Positions 18,185 through 27,492 of a stretch of 64,000 bases of DNA are shown here, piece after piece. Each line of letters opens with the position of its first letter. Position 1 is the stretch's first letter. The stretch lies in the NCBI RefSeq assembly GCF_039538045.1, contig NZ_BAABBQ010000001.1, positions 1,944,001-2,008,000 of the forward strand, in the 5' to 3' direction. Under the pieces are notes generated by a model. That model saw only the letters and a program-made list of their open reading frames with translations. It had not been told where the DNA came from and did no database searches. The DNA is from Sphingomonas swuensis (GTDB lineage: Bacteria; Pseudomonadota; Alphaproteobacteria; Sphingomonadales; Sphingomonadaceae). Both the position numbers and the translations under genes were made by a program.

Positions 18185-18502
18185 TCAGCCGCGCGGTGGC
18201 GGGACTTCGACCTCGCGGCGAACGCCCTGCTGCGCCGGAAGGACGATCGTCATGACGGCGACCTTCGGAACCGGCCTGGGCTCGACCGCGAGGCTCGCGG
18301 GCAGTGCCGCGGCAAGCGCGGTGCAGCAGCTCTTCACCCCCGCCGGTGCGGAATGGTCGGGGGCCTGGCGGCCATGATCCATCCCGGCCATCTCGGTGCA
18401 ATGGTCGTCGGCCGCGCGCGCCTCTGCCGGAAGCCCGAGCGGGGCCAGGGCAAGCGCGACGAAAGCGAAAAGGGCGAGCAGCAGCCGCATCAACGGACCC
18501 AT
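18185..18502 (-). CDS. Small secreted protein with MDH and CC motifs
   Basis: About 105 residues with an N-terminal signal peptide (MRLLLALFAFVALALAPLG). The mature part includes HCTEMAGMDHG, DHSAPAG and a CC pair before an apolar tail. The spacing of H, M, D and C suggests metal binding, in keeping with neighbours. The start is uncertain: ATG at 18502, ATG at 18490 or TTG at 18526 all precede the signal peptide and none has a good Shine-Dalgarno sequence. The next stretch (18092-18184) holds a hairpin CCGACGCG-acagc-CGCGTCGG at 18151-18171. Confidence 0.6.
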   Translation of the reverse strand: MGPLMRLLLALFAFVALALAPLGLPAEARAADDHCTEMAGMDHGRQAPDHSAPAGVKSCCTALAAALPASLAVEPRPVPKVAVMTIVLPAQQGVRREVEVPPPRG

Positions 18503-18533
18503 GCGCGCGCCGGGCTCTGCCCGCAAGGCCGGG

Positions 18534-19292
18534 TCACCGCGCCACCATCCACAGCGCCATCGCGACCATCATCAGGTTCTCGGTCAGCGAGACGAAGCCG
18601 AGCGGCACGTTCGACGAGCCCCCGACGCAGGCGCACTTGAGCTCGCGCCTGTCGACATAGACCGCCTTGAACACGCTCACCGCGCCGATCCCGCCGATGA
18701 CCAGCGCGATCGGCACCGACAGCCATTGCGCCGCGCCGCTCAGCATCAGCACGCCGGCGAGACCCTCGAGCCAGGGATAGGCATAGGAATATGGCACCCA
18801 GCGCTTCGCGAGCAGGTCGTAGTTGAGGAACATCGACGAGAATTTCTCGATGTCCTGCAGCTTCAAGAGCGCCAGCACGCACATCGACAGGCCGATGAAC
18901 CACTCGCCCGCCATCACCGTCAACGGCGTCCCGTACATGGCGAAGCTCAGGGCCATCGCCATCGCCGCCGTCATCCCGAACAGCGCGGCGACCGGCCGGT
19001 AGCTCGTCGCGCCGGGCTCGGCGACCCGAAGCCCGAGGAAGCGGCGAAGGTCGTCGTGGCCGCCGATCCGAACGCCGTCGATGAACACCTGCGGGGTCGT
19101 CTTTACCCCCTCGGCCGCCTTGAACGCGTCGGTCTCTTCCCGCGTGCGCAGGTGCCGGTCCTCGACCTCGTAGCCGCGGCTCCTGAGCAGGTGCAGCGCC
19201 TTCAGCCCGAACGGGCAGACGTGGTCGGGCATGACCATCCGGACCAGCGTCGCGCGCGGCTTGATCGAAGCGGGAGCGTTCACCGGGCCCAT
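18534..19292 (-). CDS. Glutaredoxin-like domain fused to MauE/DoxX-type membrane domain
   Basis: A 252-residue two-part protein. Residues about 15-90 form a glutaredoxin-like domain with active-site CPFG (DHVCPFGLKAL) and the cis-Pro TTPQVFIDG. Residues about 95-250 carry four hydrophobic segments like MauE/DoxX membrane redox proteins, with two more cysteines in LKCACVGG near a membrane edge. This arrangement suggests electron transfer between the cytoplasm and periplasmic thiols. MauE itself helps make methylamine dehydrogenase, but no mau gene is here. It lies 22 nt after pyrG and 31 nt before the small secreted gene. Confidence 0.82.
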   Translation of the reverse strand: MGPVNAPASIKPRATLVRMVMPDHVCPFGLKALHLLRSRGYEVEDRHLRTREETDAFKAAEGVKTTPQVFIDGVRIGGHDDLRRFLGLRVAEPGATSYRPVAALFGMTAAMAMALSFAMYGTPLTVMAGEWFIGLSMCVLALLKLQDIEKFSSMFLNYDLLAKRWVPYSYAYPWLEGLAGVLMLSGAAQWLSVPIALVIGGIGAVSVFKAVYVDRRELKCACVGGSSNVPLGFVSLTENLMMVAMALWMVAR

Positions 19293-19314
19293 ATAGGTGC
19301 CCCGGGCGAAGGTC

Positions 19315-20955
<1,641 letters not shown>

Positions 20956-21040
20956 TTAGGGATGTGAGGGGGGAAAGGGCAAGCAAAAAGGCGTCGTCCC
21001 GGCGAAGACCGGCACCTTTCAAAGCGCGCAGCAAGGCTGC

Positions 21041-21070
21041 CCATCGTCCCCGCCTGGGCAGGGACGATGG
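21041..21070 (-). terminator. Hairpin repeat after secG
   Basis: CCATCGTCCC and GGGACGATGG form a perfect 10-bp stem around a 10-nt loop, 6 nt after the secG stop. There is no long T tract. The upstream TCGTCCCGGCGAAGACC words look like another dispersed intergenic repeat of the same kind. Confidence 0.6.
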
Positions 21071-21076
21071 ACGGAA

Positions 21077-21481
21077 TTACTGGGCCAGCGGAACCGCGCC
21101 GTTGCTCGCCGGCGTAGTCGCCGGGGCGGCATCGTTCGGCTTGGCATTGTTCGGCCCGGCCGGCGCCGCCGACAGCGGGTTTCCGCCCGGCTCGAGCGGG
21201 CTGATCGGCGCCTGCTGGATCGGCTGGTTGGCGATGCTCGCATCGACCTTCTGCCCGTCGCGGGTGCCGGCGATCGCCGCCAGCAGGATGCACAGCACCA
21301 CGAACAGTCCGCCGAGCACTGCGGTCGCGCGGGTCAGGAAGTCCGCCGCGCCGCGCGCCGTCATGAAGCCGGCCGACGAGCCGCCGACGCCCAGTCCGCC
21401 GCCTTCCGACCGCTGCAGCAGGATGACGACGATCAGGCCGAGCGTGACGAGGCTCTGGACGATGAGCAGGAAGGCGAACAT
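21077..21481 (-). CDS. secG: Preprotein translocase subunit SecG
   Basis: SecG is the small membrane partner of SecYE. The 134 residues have two transmembrane segments (about 3-22 and 52-74) with the signature LLQRSEGGGLGVGGSS between them. The C-terminal half is a long Pro/Ala/Asn-rich tail that is not needed for the fold and is common in alphaproteobacteria. The gene lies between tpiA and pyrG in the same direction, a frequent arrangement. Confidence 0.93.
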   Translation of the reverse strand: MFAFLLIVQSLVTLGLIVVILLQRSEGGGLGVGGSSAGFMTARGAADFLTRATAVLGGLFVVLCILLAAIAGTRDGQKVDASIANQPIQQAPISPLEPGGNPLSAAPAGPNNAKPNDAAPATTPASNGAVPLAQ

Positions 21482-21566
21482 CGGCGACTTTCAGGAAAGA
21501 GCAGGAATTTGCGTGGCGCGCACTTAGCGAGCGCCGTGCCAAACATCAACGCCGCACCCGATTTGA

Positions 21567-22310
21567 TCAGGCCGCGCCGGCCTCGACGATCGGGAGGAAG
21601 TCCGCCGCGGTCAGGCTTGCCCCGCCGACCAGCGCGCCCCCGACTTCGCGCACCGCGAAGATCTCGGCCGCGTTGCTCGCCTTGACCGAACCGCCGTAGA
21701 GAATGCGGACGCCCGTGCCCGCCTCGCCATAGGCCGAGACCAGCCGCTCGCGGATCGCCCGGTGCATTTCCTCGATGTCGATCGGCTCGGCGACCTTGCC
21801 GGTCCCGATCGCCCAGATCGGCTCGTAGGCGACCGAGAAGACGGCTGGATCGACCGCAGTCCGGGGAAGCGATGCGTCGACCTGCGCCGCGACCGTCTGC
21901 TCCGCCCGCCCGGCCTCGCGCACCTCGAGGCTTTCGCCCACGCACAGGATGACCTTGAGCCCGGCGGCCAATCCGGCCTCGGCCTTCGCCCGAACGTCGG
22001 CATCGGCCTCGCGGTGCGCCTCGCGCCGCTCGCTGTGCCCGACGATTACCATGCTCGCGCCGGCGTCGTGGAGCATCGCGGCGCAGATGTCCCCGGTGTG
22101 CGCGCCCTTTTCCATGTGGTGCAGGTCCTGCGCCCCGATGGTGAAGCCCGGTACCGCTTCGGCAGCGCGGTGAATGAGGGTCGCCGGAAGACACAGCGCG
22201 ACCTCGACCCCGCCTTCGAACTTGCGCGCCCATTCGGCGATCGCCCGCACTTCGGCCAGGCTGTCCGCCGTTCCGTGCATCTTCCAGTTGCCGGCGATCA
22301 GCTTGACCAT
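21567..22310 (-). CDS. tpiA: Triose-phosphate isomerase
   Basis: It interconverts dihydroxyacetone phosphate and glyceraldehyde 3-phosphate. The 247-residue TIM barrel has the N-terminal GNWKMHG lysine, the electrophilic His in VGHSERR and the catalytic Glu in YEPIWAIGTGK, plus the phosphate-binding YGGSVK. I place the start at the ATG at 22310 (MVKLIAGNWKM). A GTG at 22322 would add four residues. The coding region is divergent from the foldase gene. Confidence 0.95.
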   Translation of the reverse strand: MVKLIAGNWKMHGTADSLAEVRAIAEWARKFEGGVEVALCLPATLIHRAAEAVPGFTIGAQDLHHMEKGAHTGDICAAMLHDAGASMVIVGHSERREAHREADADVRAKAEAGLAAGLKVILCVGESLEVREAGRAEQTVAAQVDASLPRTAVDPAVFSVAYEPIWAIGTGKVAEPIDIEEMHRAIRERLVSAYGEAGTGVRILYGGSVKASNAAEIFAVREVGGALVGGASLTAADFLPIVEAGAA

Positions 22311-22429
22311 CTTGTCGTTCACTCCGCGTTGTCGCCGCGGCGCCTAGCAAGGCGCTCCGCTTGAAGCCAGACGGCAGCGCCCCTAAAGCGCCTTCCCACG
22401 CTGTTCCACGATCAGGATCGTCCCCGCAC

Positions 22430-24367
22430 ATGAAGTCTTTCCGCCGCCTGTCCAAGTCGAAGATCGGCACCGGCATCCTGATCCTCTTCCTGCTGCTGAT
22501 CCTCGCCAGCTTCGCGGTGTCGGACATTTCGAACCTGCGCTCGGGTGGCTCCTTGCCGCAGAACACGCTGGCCAAGGTCGGCGACGCCGAGCTGACCGCG
22601 GCCGAGCTCGACTTCGCGATGCAGCGCCGGCTCGCCCAGCTCCGCCAGCAGAACCCGCAGGCGACCTACGCCGATCTCGCCGGCGACTTCGACGCGGTCG
22701 TCAACAGCCTGATCCAGGAGCGGACCTTGTGGGCCTATGCGCGCAAGCATGGCTTCACCGTCTCGAAGAAGCTGGTCGACGCCGAGATCGTCAAGCTGCC
22801 CGGCGTCCAGGGCCTCGACGGACGCTTCAGCGAGGAAGCCTATCAGGGTTTCCTCCAGCAGCAGCGTATCACCGACGCCCAGCTTCGCCGCGAGATCGAG
22901 ACCGCCCTTCTGCAGCGGCTGGTCCTGACCCCGGTCGCCGCCAACGCCCGCCTCGGCCAGAGCTTCGCGCGTCCCTACGCCAACCTGCTGCTCGAGCGCC
23001 GCGAGGGCGAGCTCGGCCTGCTGCCCTTCGCGGCCTTCACCGGCGGCGCTGCACCGACCCCGCAGGAGCTCGACGCCTTCTACCGCCAGAATGCGGCGCG
23101 CTACACGATCCCCGAGCGGCGGGTGCTCCGCATTGCCCGCCTGACCGAGGCGCAGCTCGGGGCCATCGCCCCGACCGAGCAGGAAGTCGCGGCCTACTAC
23201 CAGGCCAACCAGGCGACCTACGGCGGCTCGCAGACCCGCGTCCTGTCGCGCGCCTCGCTTCCCGATCAGGCCGCCGCCGCCGGGATCGCCGCCCGCGCCA
23301 AGGCCGGCGCCGCCAACTTCGCCGCGGCCGCGGCGCCCGCCGGCTTCTCGGCCGCCGACGTCAGCCTCGGGCCGCAGAGCCGCCAGCAGCTCGCCGCGCT
23401 CGCCGGCGAGGCGGTCGCCGCCCAGGTCTTCTCCGCCCCCGCCGGGACCGTCGTCGGCCCCGTCCAGTCGAGCACCGGCTTCGACGTCATCAAGGTCGAG
23501 AGCATCTCGACCGCGACCGGCCGCTCGCTCGACCAGGCCCGCTCCGAGATCGTCGCCAAGCTCACCGTCGACAAGCGCAAGGAAGCGCTCGCCGACCTCG
23601 TCGGCAAGGTCGAGGACCAGCTCGGCGAGGGCCGCACCTTCGAGGAAGTGGCGCAGGCCAATCGCCTCCCGGTGGTCGTCACCCCGGCGCTGACCCGCAG
23701 CGGGATCGCGGTCGACCAGCCCGACTTCAAGCTGCCCACCGACTATGCCGGAATGCCCGCCTTCGGCTTCGATCTCGGCGTTGACGACGATCCGGTGGTC
23801 GAGTCGCTCCCGAACGAGGGTGGCTACGCCCTCCTCGACGTGACCGACGTGATCCCCGCTGCACCGGCGCCCTTCGCCCGCGTCGCGGCGCAGGTCCGCA
23901 CCGACTTCATCGCCAAGCGCGCCGCCGATCGCGCCAACGCCGCCGCGACCACCATCCTCCAGACGGCCGCGCGTGGCGGCTCGCTGGCCGATGCGGTCCG
24001 CTCGGCCGGGATCAGCGGCATCCGCGCTCCTGAGGGGATCGACCTTCGCCGCGGCGCGCTGTCGCAGTTCGCGCAGCAGGGCCAGGAGGTCCCGCCGCCG
24101 CTCCGCATCCTGTTCACCCTCACGCCGGGCAAGGCCCAGCGTGCGGCAGGCCCGTCGGGCATCTACCTCGTCAAGCTCGACCGGGTGACCCAGGGCGACG
24201 CCACCTCCAACCCGACCCTGATCGCGCAGCAGCTGACCGTCCTCAACCGTGCGGTCGCCGAGGAACTCGCCGTCCAGTGGCTTTCGGCGGCTCAGAAGGA
24301 GCTCGGGGTCACCCGCAACGAGGACGCGATCAAGGCCGCCCGCCAGCGCATCCTGCAGGGCAGCTGA
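22430..24367 (+). CDS. PpiD-like membrane-anchored peptidyl-prolyl isomerase
   Basis: A periplasmic folding factor tethered by one N-terminal transmembrane helix (IGTGILILFLLLILASFAVS, about 12-31). The 645 residues contain a SurA-N/PpiD chaperone region (about 45-170), a parvulin-type segment (about 245-370) and a C-terminal chaperone region. The parvulin motif is degenerate, as in PpiD, so it may work as a chaperone rather than an isomerase. The ATG at 22430 follows the family N-terminus. An open 23-codon extension upstream is rejected. It is divergent from tpiA. Confidence 0.87.
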   Translation: MKSFRRLSKSKIGTGILILFLLLILASFAVSDISNLRSGGSLPQNTLAKVGDAELTAAELDFAMQRRLAQLRQQNPQATYADLAGDFDAVVNSLIQERTLWAYARKHGFTVSKKLVDAEIVKLPGVQGLDGRFSEEAYQGFLQQQRITDAQLRREIETALLQRLVLTPVAANARLGQSFARPYANLLLERREGELGLLPFAAFTGGAAPTPQELDAFYRQNAARYTIPERRVLRIARLTEAQLGAIAPTEQEVAAYYQANQATYGGSQTRVLSRASLPDQAAAAGIAARAKAGAANFAAAAAPAGFSAADVSLGPQSRQQLAALAGEAVAAQVFSAPAGTVVGPVQSSTGFDVIKVESISTATGRSLDQARSEIVAKLTVDKRKEALADLVGKVEDQLGEGRTFEEVAQANRLPVVVTPALTRSGIAVDQPDFKLPTDYAGMPAFGFDLGVDDDPVVESLPNEGGYALLDVTDVIPAAPAPFARVAAQVRTDFIAKRAADRANAAATTILQTAARGGSLADAVRSAGISGIRAPEGIDLRRGALSQFAQQGQEVPPPLRILFTLTPGKAQRAAGPSGIYLVKLDRVTQGDATSNPTLIAQQLTVLNRAVAEELAVQWLSAAQKELGVTRNEDAIKAARQRILQGS

Positions 24368-24378
24368 TCACGGCGACT

Positions 24379-24408
24379 GCAGCGGGCGACCATGTCGCCG
24401 CCCGCTGC
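24379..24408. terminator. Bidirectional hairpin between convergent genes
   Basis: GCAGCGGGCG and CGCCCGCTGC form a perfect 10-bp stem with a 10-nt loop. It sits 12 nt after the foldase stop and 11 nt from the stop of the convergent secreted-protein gene, so it may end both transcripts. Confidence 0.65.
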
Positions 24409-24418
24409 GACCCGCCGC

Positions 24419-25081
24419 TCAGCGGCGTTGCATCGCAGCCGCCTGGATGACGGCAAGCCGCGCCGCGGTCGGCGTGATCGAACCGCGGGCGAGCGCGCCG
24501 CAGCGCGGCGTCTGCTCGACCAGCCGCTGCGCCGCCGCTTCCTCCTCGCTTCCTCCCGGCCGAGTGGCGAGCAGCGCCATCGCCAGCGCCGGCGCTTCCT
24601 GCAGCTGGCATCCGGCGAGCGCCGCCACCGGGAAATCGCGGATCTGCGCCGGGACACCGACCGAGCCCGGTGCGCCCATGCCCGTGGCGCCGCGCAGGCC
24701 GACTTCGGCGAAGGCCGCCCGGACCAGCATGGCCGGCACCGCCACCCGCATGCCGCAACCGCGATACTGCTGCGCGATCCTGACGAGGTCGGTCCGCTGC
24801 GCCGGGTCGGCGAGCGGCCGCGCCATCACCTCGGCGGCGATGCCCGGGTCGAAGCGCCGGACGCACTCGGCGAAGCGGAGCGCGTCGCCATAGCTGCCGG
24901 CCTGCGCCAGCCGCATCTCCTCCCAGTCTCGGGCGAAGGCCCAGCGATCGGGCCTGAACTCTCCCTTCTCGAAATTGGGAGCTCCGATGGTCTTGGACTT
25001 GGCCCCCGCGGCATCCAGCGGGACCGTCAGGCCGACGAGCCCGCAAAGGGTCAGGGTCAGCAAGGTTCGCACTCGACTCAT
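24419..25081 (-). CDS. Secreted protein of unknown function
   Basis: A 220-residue product with an N-terminal signal peptide (LLTLTLCGLVGLTVPLDAAGA). The mature part is Ala/Arg-rich and contains several Cys (AECVRRFD, YRGCGMR, AGCQLQ, PRCGAL) that could form disulfides. I do not recognise a family. GGAGG lies 8 nt before the ATG at 25081, which fixes the start and rejects a TTG five codons upstream. The interval 25097-25237 upstream holds CGGGGCGCCCCG but no gene. Confidence 0.7.
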   Translation of the reverse strand: MSRVRTLLTLTLCGLVGLTVPLDAAGAKSKTIGAPNFEKGEFRPDRWAFARDWEEMRLAQAGSYGDALRFAECVRRFDPGIAAEVMARPLADPAQRTDLVRIAQQYRGCGMRVAVPAMLVRAAFAEVGLRGATGMGAPGSVGVPAQIRDFPVAALAGCQLQEAPALAMALLATRPGGSEEEAAAQRLVEQTPRCGALARGSITPTAARLAVIQAAAMQRR

Positions 25082-25237
25082 GGCATCATCCTCCAATGTC
25101 GTGCGACCCGCATCATACGCCTTTTCGGGGCGCCCCGCGAGAGGCTCACCGGACCTACTCCTCCCGCCCCCCTACTGTCCTGCTCCCACCGTGAGACGAC
25201 GCTTCCCTTCCCGCCGCACTTGACCCACAGCAAGGCG

Positions 25238-25810
25238 GTGCCCGCGGTCCTCGTCATCGACAATGTCGACAGCTTCACCTTCACGCTGGTCGACTATCTG
25301 CGCCAACTGGGCGCCGAGGTGGCGGTGGTGCGCTCGACCGAGATCACCGTATCCGATGCACTGGCGCATGACGGACCGCTTCTGATCTCGCCCGGGCCTG
25401 GCCGCCCCGAGGAGGCCGGAATCTCGGTGCCGCTCGCCGCCGCCTGCCTCGAGACGGGCAAGCCGCTGCTCGGAGTCTGCCTCGGCCACCAGGCCATCGC
25501 CTTGGCCGCAGGCGCACGGATCGTCCGGGCGGCGCCGGTGCACGGCAAGACCGATCCGATCCACCACGACGGCAGCGGGCTCTTCGCCGGCCTGCCCTCC
25601 CCGCTGACGGTCACCCGCTATCACAGCCTTGTCGCCGAGCATTTGCCCGAACCGCTGCTCGCGACCGCGCATGGCAGCGACGGCACCATCCAGGGCCTGC
25701 GCCACCGCTCGGCGCCGATCCACGGCGTGCAATTCCATCCCGAGAGCGTCGCCTCGGAGCACGGCCTCACCCTGCTCGGCCGCTTCCTGGAAGAGGCCCG
25801 GCAAAGCTAA
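25238..25810 (+). CDS. trpG: Glutamine amidotransferase of anthranilate/aminodeoxychorismate synthase (TrpG/PabA)
   Basis: A class I amidotransferase that supplies ammonia from glutamine to the chorismate-binding subunit, making anthranilate (tryptophan) or aminodeoxychorismate (folate). The 190 residues contain the start motif IDNVDSFTF, the oxyanion region SPGPGRPEEAG, nucleophile Cys in GVCLGHQAIA, and the His-Glu pair in FHPESVAS. The start is GTG at 25238 with AAGG upstream. There is no trpE, trpD or trpC beside it, so it may serve folate or both pathways. The neighbours are the foldase side and lexA. Confidence 0.88.
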   Translation: MPAVLVIDNVDSFTFTLVDYLRQLGAEVAVVRSTEITVSDALAHDGPLLISPGPGRPEEAGISVPLAAACLETGKPLLGVCLGHQAIALAAGARIVRAAPVHGKTDPIHHDGSGLFAGLPSPLTVTRYHSLVAEHLPEPLLATAHGSDGTIQGLRHRSAPIHGVQFHPESVASEHGLTLLGRFLEEARQS

Positions 25811-25829
25811 AGTCCCGTGGCTTGCAGCG

Positions 25830-25845
25830 CCGGCGCTTCCGCCGG
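25830..25845. terminator. Short hairpin between trpG and lexA stops
   Basis: CCGGCG-cttc-CGCCGG is a perfect 6-bp stem with a tetraloop, in the 49-nt gap between the convergent stop codons. It could terminate both transcripts. Confidence 0.5.
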
Positions 25846-25859
25846 TAGCCGCCCTTCAA

Positions 25860-26525
25860 TCAATGGTAGCGGCGGATCAACCCGGCGAGCTTGCCCTGCA
25901 CCTTCACCCGGCGCGGCTCGTAGCGCTGCGGCTCGTAGGCGCGGTTGGCGGGATCGAGCCGGATCATCGAGCCTTCGCGGCGGAAGGTCTTGAGGGTCGC
26001 TTCCTCGTCATCGATCAGCGCGACCACGATCTCGCCCTCGCGTGCCGTGTCCGACTTGCGGATCAGCACATAGTCGCCGTCGAGAATCCCCTCCTCGACC
26101 ATCGAGTCCCCCGACACCTCGAGCGCGTAATGCTCGCCCGGGCCGAGCAAAGCGGCGGGCACCGCGAAGCTGTCATTGCCCTGAAGCGCCTCGATCGGGG
26201 TTCCAGCCGCGATCCGCCCGGCCATCGGGATTTCCATCGTGTCGTTGGCGACCACCACCGGCCGCGGCATCGCCGACCCCGCCTGGTGCGCCGCGGCCGC
26301 CACGCCGCCGCCGTCGGGCGAGCGCATCACTTCCAGTGCCCGCGCGCGATTCGGCAGGCGGCGGATGAACTGCCGCTCTTCCAGCGCGCTGATCAGCCGA
26401 TGGACTCCCGACTTGCTCTTGAGGTCGAGCGCCGCGCGCATCTCGTCGAAGCTCGGGCTCACCCCGGTCGCACGCAGCCGGTCGTCGATATAGGTCAGAA
26501 GTTCGCGTTGCTTGGCCGTGAGCAT
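25860..26525 (-). CDS. lexA: LexA, SOS-response repressor
   Basis: It represses DNA-damage genes and is inactivated by RecA-stimulated self-cleavage. The 221 residues have an N-terminal winged helix-turn-helix (1-65), a linker, and the S24 peptidase domain. The cleavage bond is A107-G108 in RIAAGTP, with the catalytic S141 in SGDSMVEEG and K179 in ATLKTF. GGGGGAG precedes the ATG. Three overlapping GTTC half-sites 26-51 nt upstream show self-control. It is divergent from nothing and convergent with trpG. Confidence 0.97.
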   Translation of the reverse strand: MLTAKQRELLTYIDDRLRATGVSPSFDEMRAALDLKSKSGVHRLISALEERQFIRRLPNRARALEVMRSPDGGGVAAAAHQAGSAMPRPVVVANDTMEIPMAGRIAAGTPIEALQGNDSFAVPAALLGPGEHYALEVSGDSMVEEGILDGDYVLIRKSDTAREGEIVVALIDDEEATLKTFRREGSMIRLDPANRAYEPQRYEPRRVKVQGKLAGLIRRYH

Positions 26526-26550
26526 GGCAAGCTCCCCCTGGAAGCACAGT

Positions 26551-26576
26551 GAACAGACGGAGAACGTCTAAGGAAC
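26551..26576 (-). promoter_or_regulatory. Two overlapping LexA boxes upstream of lexA
   Basis: On the plus strand GAAC occurs at 26551, 26562 and 26573, each spaced by exactly 7 nt. This reads as GTTC-N7-GTTC-N7-GTTC towards lexA. The alphaproteobacterial SOS box is GTTC-N7-GTTC, so this is two boxes sharing the middle half-site. LexA can autoregulate here. Confidence 0.9.
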
Positions 26577-26614
26577 GTTTCGGTTGCCGTCAACCCATTT
26601 CTCTCCGCGTCCGC

Positions 26615-27457
26615 TCAGCGTGGAATGACCCAGCGGATCTCCGCGAAGGAGGGCGCCGCCATCGCAGCCCCCGCCTTGTCGCGCGCCGGATCGAACCGCG
26701 CCCGCCGTTGCAGTATCTCGCAGGTCGTCCGGTCGAGCAGGGCCGAGCCGCTGCTCTGGCGGACCGCGCAGCTCGTCGCCAGCCCTTCCGCCGAGACCCA
26801 GAAGCGGACCAGCACACGTCCCTGCTCCTCGTTTCGGATCGCATCCGCCGGGTAATCCCCATCGTCGATGTAGGAGACGATCGGCGCCTTGGACTCGGGC
26901 CAGCGTGCAAGCCGCTGCTGATCGGCCTCCGCGAGGCCGAAGGAGGCCAGCAGCGACTGGTTGCACTTGGCCAGGACTGGCGCCAGATTTGTCATCCCGG
27001 ACAGTGGCAGTCGCGCATCGACGCTCGCCGACCGCATCTCGAGGCTGACGAGCTGGTCCAGCGCCGGCGCCTCGCTCTCGGCGGGGCGGTAGGTGCTGCT
27101 GATCAGCAGACCTGGGTCGGCCGGGCGGCGGGAGACCAGATGGTCGGAAATCCTCTTGCCGTTGAGCGCTAGCTGCCCCGCGCCACGATCGACACGCATC
27201 GCCTTCTCCAGCGGCGCGTTCACCGGCAGGCGCAGGATGACGGTCATGTCCTTGCCGTGCGGCGCCGGCTCGAAGGCGAGGAGCAGCTTGCTGTCCCCGG
27301 CGCCATATTCGCGAAGGGCGACGCAGCGCTCCTCGGCGAAGTCGATGGTCCACGAGCCCGTCGGCTGCCCGCGAAGCTCGAGCGGCTTGGCCTCGGCCGC
27401 CGTCGCAACCGTCGCAGCGGCCATCAGCAGGCCGACGGTGTTGCATCTCGCCATCAT
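26615..27457 (-). CDS. Secreted TonB-C-terminal-domain protein (paralogue A)
   Basis: A 280-residue product with a short signal peptide (about 20 residues, NTVGLLMAAATVATAAEA). A central region has a conserved WTIDFAEERCVALREYGAG block. The C-terminal TonB-like domain (about 185-280) shows YPADAIRNEEQGRVLVRFW and a Cys near SCAVRQSSG. It is a paralogue of the next gene, sharing the same layout and a W-V-I/M-P ending. With no transmembrane anchor and no ExbBD it is not a standard TonB, but the domain may sit in the periplasm. The start is one of two adjacent ATGs (27457 or 27454). Confidence 0.78.
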   Translation of the reverse strand: MMARCNTVGLLMAAATVATAAEAKPLELRGQPTGSWTIDFAEERCVALREYGAGDSKLLLAFEPAPHGKDMTVILRLPVNAPLEKAMRVDRGAGQLALNGKRISDHLVSRRPADPGLLISSTYRPAESEAPALDQLVSLEMRSASVDARLPLSGMTNLAPVLAKCNQSLLASFGLAEADQQRLARWPESKAPIVSYIDDGDYPADAIRNEEQGRVLVRFWVSAEGLATSCAVRQSSGSALLDRTTCEILQRRARFDPARDKAGAAMAAPSFAEIRWVIPR

Positions 27458-27492
27458 CGTCGTCCCCGACCTTCCCTCGCCACCGTCCACCA

